Source: an uncultured Faecalibacterium sp.
Lineage (GTDB): Bacteria; Bacillota; Clostridia; Oscillospirales; Ruminococcaceae
Assembly: GCA_900551435.1 (NCBI GenBank)
Contig: URVW01000066.1
Span: 1 to 14,026, forward strand
Length of the DNA stretch: 14,026 nt
Reading direction: 5' to 3'
Shown piece by piece: positions 7,398-13,100 of the stretch (its first letter is position 1; every line of letters begins with the position of its first letter). The notes under the pieces are model-generated. The model was not told where the DNA came from, searched no databases, and saw nothing but the letters and a program-made list of their open reading frames with translations. The position numbers and the translations under genes are program-made.

Positions 7398-7787
7398 ATG
7401 TTTTTTGGATTTCAACTGACCTGCGGCCTGATGATGGTCTTTTACGGCTATACGGTCATGAAGAACCCCCGCGTCTGGGGCGATCAGGGCCGAAAGGCTG
7501 TAAAGGCTGAGAACTTTACAGAGTATTGCCGCCAAAACGGCCTGTTTTTCCTGAAAGCGGGCTGCATCATGGCTTTCATCGGCGCAATGGACGCCCTGTT
7601 CACGCTGGACGCTCTGCTGTATCTGCTGCTGTACCTGTTCGGGCTGGCGTTCTCGTTCTACCCGCTGGTCAAGTGGTGTCGCGAGAACGAGGGCTTCTCG
7701 TGGCCGTGGCCCCATGTCGAAAGCGAGAAAAAGCGGATCAAGAAGCTGCGTCAGGAGCAGGAAGCTCAGAAGAACGACAAGAAGTGA
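7398..7787 (+). CDS. Small membrane protein of unknown function
   Basis: I do not recognise this 129-residue protein. Hydrophobic segments lie at about 2-21, 49-66 and 72-91. A WPWP element follows at 102-105, then a charged, probably helical tail rich in Lys, Glu and Gln (108-129). The start ATG has ACGAGG seven bases upstream. It begins 19 bases after the lysA-like stop and ends just before a strong terminator, so it is very likely the last gene of that transcript. Whether it is linked functionally to the decarboxylase cannot be told from the sequence. Confidence 0.8.
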   Translation: MFFGFQLTCGLMMVFYGYTVMKNPRVWGDQGRKAVKAENFTEYCRQNGLFFLKAGCIMAFIGAMDALFTLDALLYLLLYLFGLAFSFYPLVKWCRENEGFSWPWPHVESEKKRIKKLRQEQEAQKNDKK

Positions 7788-7797
7788 ACCTTCCGTG

Positions 7798-7843
7798 AAA
7801 AATACCGCACCCGAAGCGAAAATGCTCGGTGTGCGGTATTTTT
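7798..7843 (+). terminator. Strong intrinsic terminator after the small membrane protein gene
   Basis: Thirteen perfectly paired bases, from AAAAATACCGCAC (7798-7810) to GTGCGGTATTTTT (7831-7843), with extra pairing inside the loop (CCG/CGG, AGC/GCT). A-tract on one side and T-tract on the other make it potentially bidirectional. It insulates the downstream peptide gene. Confidence 0.87.
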
Positions 7844-7869
7844 GCATCTGCGCACTGAAGTTTCGACCC

Positions 7870-7898
7870 TTGACAGCCCGCGTAACAGCCCCTATAAT
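7870..7898 (+). promoter_or_regulatory. Perfect consensus sigma-A promoter of the double-glycine peptide gene
   Basis: TTGACA (7870-7875) and TATAAT (7893-7898) are both exact consensus with an exact 17-base spacer. Transcription should start near 7905, giving a leader of about 42 bases. It is the best-matching promoter in the window. Confidence 0.9.
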
Positions 7899-7946
7899 GA
7901 AGGTAAGAATTCCCTCTCAGATCAAGCTTTTTGGAGGTAAAAAACC

Positions 7947-8264
7947 ATGGATTATCCGAAAAACTATGCGCTCCTCACCGAAGAGGAAATGGAATACACC
8001 ACCGGCGGCGTCAGCTCGCTGGTCCCGATGGCCCTCGGCATTGGTGCAAGTCTGCTGGCCTATCTGAACGTCGCCAACATCGCCACCGTCGCAGCCCAGA
8101 TTCAGCAGCAGTACCCGGACGCCTACCCCGAAGAGGCTGGGACCATCAACGGCAACCTCATCATCGATTCCACGAAGGTCTACTTCACCTCGCTGGGCGG
8201 CGCACTGTGCGGCATCGCGAACATCGCTTGTGCGGCAGGGTATGCGTATTTCCTGTTGAGCTGA
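7947..8264 (+). CDS. Secreted-peptide precursor with double-glycine leader (bacteriocin-like)
   Basis: A 105-residue precursor. Residues 10-21, LTEEEMEYTTGG, match the leader consensus of peptides cleaved after Gly-Gly by C39-peptidase ABC exporters. Cleavage after G21 would release an 84-residue core. The core has two hydrophobic, Gly/Ala-rich stretches (about 25-50 and 82-105) around a polar centre with QIQQQYPDAYPEE (51-63), and two cysteines, C88 and C95. This is the build of a class II bacteriocin or similar pore-forming or signalling peptide, but the core family is not recognised. GGAGGT lies eight bases before the ATG. The gene stands alone between its own consensus promoter and terminator. 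No immunity, transport or modification gene is adjacent, so an exporter encoded elsewhere would be needed. A small membrane protein with a chance GG motif is the main alternative. Confidence 0.75.
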   Translation: MDYPKNYALLTEEEMEYTTGGVSSLVPMALGIGASLLAYLNVANIATVAAQIQQQYPDAYPEEAGTINGNLIIDSTKVYFTSLGGALCGIANIACAAGYAYFLLS

Positions 8265-8309
8265 ACGGCCCAGCAAAAACTGCGCCCTAAAATAAAACCG
8301 TAAATCAGA

Positions 8310-8354
8310 CCGCCCCGCTGTTCCGGGAAAAATCTCGGATAGCGGGGCGGTTTT
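8310..8354 (+). terminator. Intrinsic terminator of the double-glycine peptide gene
   Basis: CCGCCCCGCT (8310-8319) pairs perfectly with AGCGGGGCGG (8341-8350), with further inner pairing TCCG/CGGA, followed by TTTT (8351-8354). Confidence 0.87.
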
Positions 8355-8426
8355 GCGTATTCGTATTGCTCCTTTATCTGACCCGTACCGGGACGCACAG
8401 CGATTTGTTTTGAAATACGAGGATGC

Positions 8427-8460
8427 AAAACGCTCCGGCCTTCTCTGGCCGGGGCGTTTT
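8427..8460 (+). terminator. Second hairpin with flanking A and T tracts (orphan terminator)
   Basis: AAAACGCTCCGGCC (8427-8440) pairs with GGCCGGGGCGTTTT (8447-8460) through 14 positions with one wobble, around a six-base loop. Its direction is ambiguous because both sides carry the needed tract. No gene is visible in the 72 bases between it and the previous terminator. Confidence 0.6.
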
Positions 8461-8513
8461 CTGTTCAAGACCTGCCCCGCGCAGCACACAAACTTCAAAC
8501 ACAATGAAACAAC

Positions 8514-8546
8514 AAAAAAACACCCAGACTCTCTCGAGTCTAGGTG
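8514..8546 (-). terminator. Intrinsic terminator of tRNA-Gly
   Basis: On the minus strand an 11-bp stem (8536-8546 with 8521-8531) around a GAGA loop is followed by seven T residues (8514-8520). The single non-Watson-Crick position is a G-U pair in the minus-strand RNA but would be C-A in the plus-strand RNA, which fixes the direction. Confidence 0.87.
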
Positions 8547-8555
8547 CTTCACACA

Positions 8556-8630
8556 TGGAGCGGGCAATGGGAATCGAACCCACCTCCTCAGCTTGGAAGG
8601 CTGATATACTAGCCGATGTACGATGCCCGC
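8556..8630 (-). tRNA. tRNA-Gly (anticodon UCC), CCA encoded
   Basis: A 75-base gene read leftwards, starting GCGGGCATCG and ending GCCCGCTCCA. The acceptor arms GCGGGC/GCCCGC pair fully. The anticodon arm CAGCCTTCCAAGCTG carries TCC in the loop. The T arm has GGTTCGATTCC. The terminal CCA is in the DNA. It reads glycine codons GGA and GGG. It has its own promoter and terminator, so it is a single-gene unit transcribed away from pyrH. Confidence 0.96.
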
Positions 8631-8643
8631 GAATGCAAGAAGA

Positions 8644-8672
8644 ATTATAGCACACTCTGCACCAAATGTCCA
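8644..8672 (-). promoter_or_regulatory. Sigma-A promoter of tRNA-Gly
   Basis: On the minus strand TGGACA (8667-8672) and a perfect TATAAT (8644-8649) are 17 bases apart, about 14 bases before the mature tRNA 5' end. The octamer TCTGGACA at the -35 is shared with the dehydratase promoter near 4014. Confidence 0.85.
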
Positions 8673-8721
8673 GAGGAAATTTTACTTTTGCGGCCTTTAA
8701 CAGGACAAATTACTTTTTCTG

Positions 8722-8750
8722 TTTACTTTGAAGGGATTTTATTGTAAAAT
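8722..8750 (+). promoter_or_regulatory. Putative promoter of the pyrH cluster
   Basis: TTTACT (8722-8727) and TAAAAT (8745-8750) with a 17-base spacer lie in an AT-rich stretch upstream of pyrH. They diverge from the tRNA promoter. The predicted leader of about 57 bases contains the hairpin at 8771-8787. Confidence 0.55.
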
Positions 8751-8770
8751 AAGAAGCAACAAGATGGATC

Positions 8771-8787
8771 AGCCGCGCACAGCGGCT
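8771..8787 (+). other. Hairpin in the pyrH leader
   Basis: AGCCGC (8771-8776) and GCGGCT (8782-8787) form a perfect 6-bp stem with a five-base loop. No U-tract follows and it is 11 bases before the AGGTGG ribosome site, so it may affect mRNA stability or translation rather than termination. Confidence 0.45.
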
Positions 8788-8813
8788 CAAATAACATAGG
8801 TGGTGTATTGATT

Positions 8814-9524
8814 ATGGCATTGAAATATCAGCGTATCCTTCTCAAGATCAGCGGCGAAGCTCTGGGCGGCGAAAAGGGGACCGGCTTTGATGAGCCGACC
8901 ATGGACGCCATCTGCGGCGGCGTCAAGAAAGCCCACGACCTCGGCGTGCAGATCGGCATCGTCGTGGGCGGCGGCAACTTCTGGCGCGGCCGTTCCAGCG
9001 GCAAGATGGAGCGCACCCTCGCCGACAAGATCGGCATGCTGGCCACGGTGATGAACGCGCTGGCCGTCTCCGATAAGCTGGAGCAGCTGGGCGTTCCGAC
9101 CGAGGTGTTCACCTCCATCACCATGCCGCAGGTGGCTCCCGCTTTCACCCGCAAGGACGCTCTGCGCGCCATGGAAGAGGGCAAGATCGCGGTGTTCGGC
9201 GGCGGCACGGGCAATCCGTTCTTCTCTACCGATACGGCCACCGCTCTGCGCGCCGTGGAAGTCTCGGCTGATGTGATGTTCAAGGCGACCATGGTGGACG
9301 GCGTCTACGATAAGGACCCGCACAAGTACCCCGACGCCAAGAAGTACGACACCCTCACCTTTACCAAGGTGCTGGAAGATCAGCTGGCTGTCATGGACGG
9401 CACGGCTGCAACCCTCTGCCGCGACAACAAGCTTCCCATTCTGGTGTTCGATCTGGCCGAGCCGGACAACATCGCCAAGGCTGTGCAGGGCGAGAATGTG
9501 GGCACGCTGGTCTACGAGGGCTGA
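8814..9524 (+). CDS. pyrH: UMP kinase
   Basis: A 236-residue cytoplasmic UMP kinase of the amino-acid-kinase fold, making UDP from UMP and ATP for nucleotide and cell-wall sugar supply. Typical blocks are KISGEAL (11-17, ATP-binding lysine), VGGGNFWRG (51-59), GGGTGNPFFSTDTA (129-142, UMP site) and VDGVYDKDP (161-169). Length is that of the family. ATG at 8814 is chosen with AGGTGG ten bases upstream; an in-frame TTG at 8808 would be only four bases from that site. It heads the pyrH-frr-uppS-cdsA-dxr-rseP cluster. The usual preceding rpsB-tsf genes are not upstream here. Confidence 0.96.
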   Translation: MALKYQRILLKISGEALGGEKGTGFDEPTMDAICGGVKKAHDLGVQIGIVVGGGNFWRGRSSGKMERTLADKIGMLATVMNALAVSDKLEQLGVPTEVFTSITMPQVAPAFTRKDALRAMEEGKIAVFGGGTGNPFFSTDTATALRAVEVSADVMFKATMVDGVYDKDPHKYPDAKKYDTLTFTKVLEDQLAVMDGTAATLCRDNKLPILVFDLAEPDNIAKAVQGENVGTLVYEG

Positions 9525-9556
9525 GCATACCGCCCGCACCGCAGCAATAGAATGAA

Positions 9557-9574
9557 ACAGGCATCTCTGCCTGT
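9557..9574 (+). other. Hairpin between pyrH and frr
   Basis: ACAGGCA (9557-9563) and TGCCTGT (9568-9574) pair perfectly around TCTC. No T-tract follows. It may stabilise or help process the polycistronic mRNA. Confidence 0.5.
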
Positions 9575-9604
9575 GCAGAAAATAACAAACAGGAGACTAG
9601 GACA

Positions 9605-10159
9605 ATGAGCAGCAACACCAAGGCATTTGAAGAAAAGATGAAGAGCACGGTCGAACATCTGAACCGTGAGCTGGCCGCCGTTCGCGCTGGCCGCGCAAAC
9701 CCCGCCGTTCTGGATAAGGTGTCGGTGGATTACTATGGTGCGCCCACGCCCATCCAGCAGGTGGCGTCTGTGGCCGTCAGCGAGGCCCGTACCCTGACCA
9801 TCACCCCGTGGGACCGCTCTCTGCTGCGTGCCATCAGCAAGGCCATCATGGCCAGCGATGTGGGCATCACCCCCATCGATGACGGCCAGACCATCCGCCT
9901 GAACTTCCCGGCTCCCACCGAGGAGCGCCGCAAGCAGCTGGCCAAGGAAGTCTCCAAGCTGGGCGAGGATGCCAAGGTCGCCACCCGCAACGTCCGCCGC
10001 GAGGCCATGGACAAGGCCAAGGCCATGAAGAAGGCCGGCGAGCTGACCGAGGACACCCAGAAGACCATGGAAGAGGATGTCCAGAAGCTGACCGACAAGT
10101 ATATCAAGATCATCGATGCAGCCGTTGAGGAAAAGCAGAAGGAGATCATGTCCGTCTGA
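9605..10159 (+). CDS. frr: Ribosome recycling factor
   Basis: A 184-residue protein that, with EF-G, splits post-termination ribosomes. Family landmarks are LNRELAAVRAGRANPAVLD near residues 19-37, the YYGAPTPIQQVASV strand block, and the C-terminal helix-forming region with EERRKQLAKEV and NVRREAMDKAK. Length matches the usual ~185. ATG has AGGAG within about ten bases. It lies 80 bases after pyrH, from which it is probably transcribed. Confidence 0.97.
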   Translation: MSSNTKAFEEKMKSTVEHLNRELAAVRAGRANPAVLDKVSVDYYGAPTPIQQVASVAVSEARTLTITPWDRSLLRAISKAIMASDVGITPIDDGQTIRLNFPAPTEERRKQLAKEVSKLGEDAKVATRNVRREAMDKAKAMKKAGELTEDTQKTMEEDVQKLTDKYIKIIDAAVEEKQKEIMSV

Positions 10160-10184
10160 TCGCCGCGGCGAACTGGACCTGTGG

Positions 10185-10221
10185 AAGTGCCGTGCGCTGG
10201 ACCAAGTGCGCGGCACTTTTT
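10185..10221 (+). terminator. Terminator-like hairpin between frr and uppS (possible attenuator)
   Basis: AAGTGCC and GCGC (10185-10191, 10194-10197) pair with GCGC and GGCACTT (10208-10218), with a two-base GT bulge and a ten-base loop. TTTTT ends at 10221. It lies inside an otherwise continuous cluster, 26 bases after the frr stop. It probably reduces rather than stops transcription into uppS, because no clear promoter was seen between it and uppS. Confidence 0.68.
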
Positions 10222-10273
10222 GCCGACTGGCAGGGGAGCCGACCGCCCCGCTGCCCAAGATAGGAGAAGTACA

Positions 10274-10987
10274 ATGGATCATCCCAAAGAATTTGCCGAG
10301 GGTCTGTCCATCGGCATCATCATGGACGGCAACGGCCGCTGGGCCAAGCAGCGTGGTCTGCCCCGCACGGCGGGCCACAAAAAGGGCGCAGAGGTCTTTC
10401 AGGACATCGCCAACTACTGCGATGAACTGGGCGTCTCTTCGGTGTATTTTTACGCCTTCTCGACCGAGAACTGGAAGCGCCCCCTCGAAGAGGTCAGCGC
10501 CATCATGAAGCTGTTCGGCGAGTATCTGCTCAAGGGCTTCAATTATAAGAACCGCAACATCCGCATCAAATTCATCGGCGACCGCACCGCGCTGGACCCC
10601 AAGCTGCAGAAGCTGATGAACGAACTGGAAACGGATTCTGCCCACAAGACCGGCATGACCCTGAACATCGCGGTCAACTACGGCGGCCGCCCCGAGATCG
10701 TGCGCGCAGCCCAGCAGCTGGCCGAAAAAGCGGCCGCAGGGGAGCTGAAACCCGAGGACATCACCGAAGAAATGATGTCCGACGCTATGTACACCACCGG
10801 CCAGAAGGACCCGGATTTCATCCTGCGTCCCAGTGGAGAAAAGCGCCTGTCCAACTTCATGCTGTGGCAGGCAGCCTATTCCGAGCTGGTGGAAATGGAC
10901 GTTCTGTGGCCTGATTTCACCCGCGATGACCTCGATGCGGCCATCACGGAGTTCAACAAGCGCTCCCGCCGGTTCGGCGGCATCTGA
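10274..10987 (+). CDS. uppS: Isoprenyl transferase (undecaprenyl diphosphate synthase)
   Basis: A 237-residue cis-prenyltransferase that builds the C55 lipid carrier for peptidoglycan and other glycans from farnesyl diphosphate and isopentenyl diphosphate. The order of motifs is IIMDGNGRWAKQRGL (15-29; D18 is the catalytic aspartate), FSTENWKRP, and the C-terminal RPSGEKRLSNFMLWQAAYSE, which binds isopentenyl diphosphate. ATG at 10274 is chosen: AGGAG (10262-10266) sits seven bases upstream, and the 31-codon extension back to 10181 runs through the terminator hairpin. It works with the downstream dxr, which supplies isoprenoid units. Confidence 0.96.
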   Translation: MDHPKEFAEGLSIGIIMDGNGRWAKQRGLPRTAGHKKGAEVFQDIANYCDELGVSSVYFYAFSTENWKRPLEEVSAIMKLFGEYLLKGFNYKNRNIRIKFIGDRTALDPKLQKLMNELETDSAHKTGMTLNIAVNYGGRPEIVRAAQQLAEKAAAGELKPEDITEEMMSDAMYTTGQKDPDFILRPSGEKRLSNFMLWQAAYSELVEMDVLWPDFTRDDLDAAITEFNKRSRRFGGI

Positions 10988-11025
10988 ACCATCCCCAGCA
11001 GACAAAACCAAGGAGAAACACTTTT

Positions 11026-11886
11026 ATGAAAACACGAATCATAACCGCAGTCGTGGGCATCCTCGTCCTCATCGGCGTCCTGTTCACGTTCGACACGCTG
11101 GTGTTCAACCTCGTCGTCGCGGCCATCACCCTCATCGGCATCCACGAGATCTACAGCGCTCTGGGCTTTGAGAAAAAGGACTGGCTGCTTTACGCCGTTC
11201 TGGTCCCGTATACGCTGCTCATCATGCTGTCCAGCTATTCGGTCTGCCGTGCGCTGGTCATGCCGGCGTCCTTCCTGATCGTGCTGTTCTACGCCATCTA
11301 TCTGGTGGTGCGCAACGGAACGGTCAGCTTCCCCAAGACCAGCGGCCTTGTCATGTTCTCGGGTATCGTGATGTTCTGCTTCTACTCGTTCATCCGGCTC
11401 AAGGAGCTGCTGCCTGTGGAAAAATACGGCTATGATGCGATCTTTTTCATTCTCCTCATCCTCTGCTTCGCATGGGGCGGCGACACCTGCGCCTACTTTG
11501 CGGGCCGCGCCTTCGGCAAGCATAAGCTCTGCCCGGTGGTCAGCCCCAAAAAGACTGTGGAAGGCGCCATTGGCGGCGTTCTGGGCACGATGGTCTGCGG
11601 CGTTCTGATCACGCTGGCCTATTCGGTCCTGGCCGACCGCATGGAGGAGTTCACCCGCACCAACATCGGCATCTCGCTGTATGTGGTCATTGCGCTGCTG
11701 GCTTGTGTGGCGGCGGTGCTGGGCATCTACGGTGACCTGTTCGCCAGCGTCGTCAAGCGCCAGTGCGGCATCAAGGACTACGGCACGATCTTCCCGGGCC
11801 ACGGCGGCATTCTGGACCGCTTTGACAGCGTCATGTTCATCGCGCCGTTCGTCACCATGGTCATCATTGCAGTTTTCTATCGCTGA
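11026..11886 (+). CDS. cdsA: Phosphatidate cytidylyltransferase
   Basis: A 286-residue membrane enzyme making CDP-diacylglycerol from CTP and phosphatidic acid, the branch point to phospholipids. Several hydrophobic segments fill the protein. FAWGGDTCAYFAGRAFGKHK (148-167) and SPKKTVEGAIGG (173-184) are conserved blocks. Residues 241-265 match the CDP-diglyceride synthetase signature, with S241, K244-R245, K250-D251, H259-G260-G261 and D264-R265. AAGGAG lies about ten bases before the ATG. It follows uppS by 38 bases. Confidence 0.96.
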   Translation: MKTRIITAVVGILVLIGVLFTFDTLVFNLVVAAITLIGIHEIYSALGFEKKDWLLYAVLVPYTLLIMLSSYSVCRALVMPASFLIVLFYAIYLVVRNGTVSFPKTSGLVMFSGIVMFCFYSFIRLKELLPVEKYGYDAIFFILLILCFAWGGDTCAYFAGRAFGKHKLCPVVSPKKTVEGAIGGVLGTMVCGVLITLAYSVLADRMEEFTRTNIGISLYVVIALLACVAAVLGIYGDLFASVVKRQCGIKDYGTIFPGHGGILDRFDSVMFIAPFVTMVIIAVFYR

Positions 11887-11911
11887 TTCGCTCATTTTAG
11901 GAGGAAACACG

Positions 11912-13063
11912 ATGTCTAAAAAAATCACTCTTCTCGGCTCGACCGGTTCCATCGGCACGCAGAGCCTTGACGTCATCCGCGCACAGGGCTATGAAGTGTT
12001 CGGCCTGTCGGCCCACAGCCATGTGGACAAAATTCTCGAGCAGATCGAGGAATTTCACCCGAAATACGTCTGCATGACCAACCCGGACGCCGCCGCCAAG
12101 CTGGATGCGGCACTGTCCGGCCGCGCCAACGCCCCCAAGCTGCTCACCGGCCCCGAGGGCCTGAAGGAGCTGGCCGCGATGGATGGCCCGGACGTGGTCC
12201 TGAACAGCGTCGTCGGCATCGCTGGTCTGGGTGCGAGCCTGACCGCCATCGAGAGCGGCCATGACCTCGCCCTCGCCAACAAAGAGAGCCTTGTTACCGG
12301 CGGCCATCTGGTCACACAGGCCGTGGCAAAGCACGGCGTCAAGCTGCTGCCCGTGGACAGCGAGCACTCGGCTATTTTCCAGTGCTTGCAGGACAAGGAG
12401 AGCGCCAAGAGCCTGACGAAGATTCTGCTCACGGCCTCCGGCGGCCCCTTCTTCGGCATGAAAACGGAAGAGCTGCGCGGCAAGACCAAGGCCGACGCCC
12501 TCAAGCACCCCAACTGGAACATGGGTGCCAAGATCACCATTGATTCCGCTACTCTGATGAATAAGGGCCTTGAGCTTATCGAGGCTGCCTGGCTCTTCGG
12601 CCTGCCGGAGGATAAGATTCAAATTGTCGTCCAGCGTGAGAGCATCATTCACTCGGCTGTGCAGTTCGCCGACCATTCCATCATTGCCCAGCTGGGCGTG
12701 CCGGATATGCGCATCCCCATCCAGTATGCGCTGACCTGGCCCGAGCGTATGCCCAGCCCCGTCCCGGAGCTGGACTTTACGGCGCTGACCAAGCTGAGCA
12801 TTGCCCAAGCCGACGACGAAACCTTCCGCTGTCTGGCGGCGTGCAAAAAAGCCATCCGCAAGGGCGGGCTGGCACCCTGCGCCGCCAACGGCGCCAACGA
12901 GGCTGCCGTGGCGCATTTCCTGCGCGATGAGATCGGCTTTTTGGACATTGGGCGCTTGGTCGAGGGCATTGTGGACAGCGATGCCTTCGGCGGCGATTAC
13001 ACGCTGGACGACGTGTACGAGTGTGACCGTATGGCGCGCGCGTATGTGGAAAGCCACCTGTAA
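11912..13063 (+). CDS. dxr: 1-deoxy-D-xylulose 5-phosphate reductoisomerase
   Basis: A 383-residue NADPH-dependent enzyme of the MEP pathway, forming 2-C-methyl-D-erythritol 4-phosphate. It has the nucleotide-binding GSTGSIG (9-15), LANKESLV (121-128), the metal site PVDSEHSA (147-154; D149 and E151), SGGPF (176-180), NWNMG (201-205) and MNKGLE (216-221, with N217, K218, E221). The ATG has AGGAGG seven bases upstream; the longer open frame back to 11681 overlaps cdsA and is not coding. It is 25 bases after cdsA. Confidence 0.97.
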   Translation: MSKKITLLGSTGSIGTQSLDVIRAQGYEVFGLSAHSHVDKILEQIEEFHPKYVCMTNPDAAAKLDAALSGRANAPKLLTGPEGLKELAAMDGPDVVLNSVVGIAGLGASLTAIESGHDLALANKESLVTGGHLVTQAVAKHGVKLLPVDSEHSAIFQCLQDKESAKSLTKILLTASGGPFFGMKTEELRGKTKADALKHPNWNMGAKITIDSATLMNKGLELIEAAWLFGLPEDKIQIVVQRESIIHSAVQFADHSIIAQLGVPDMRIPIQYALTWPERMPSPVPELDFTALTKLSIAQADDETFRCLAACKKAIRKGGLAPCAANGANEAAVAHFLRDEIGFLDIGRLVEGIVDSDAFGGDYTLDDVYECDRMARAYVESHL

Positions 13064-13100
13064 AAACTATGGGCAAGACCACATTTTTTGAGAGGTTCGT

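Noticed and set aside
8423..8650. 75-codon open frame through the tRNA region, ending in MERAMGIEPTSSAWKAD
   Set aside because: This is the well-known false translation of an antisense tRNA gene; tRNA-Gly explains it.
10181..10273. 31-codon N-terminal extension of UppS
   Set aside because: It would translate the terminator-like hairpin; the ribosome site and family length support ATG 10274.
11897..13057. 386-codon open frame on the minus strand
   Set aside because: Antisense to dxr, which is unambiguous.
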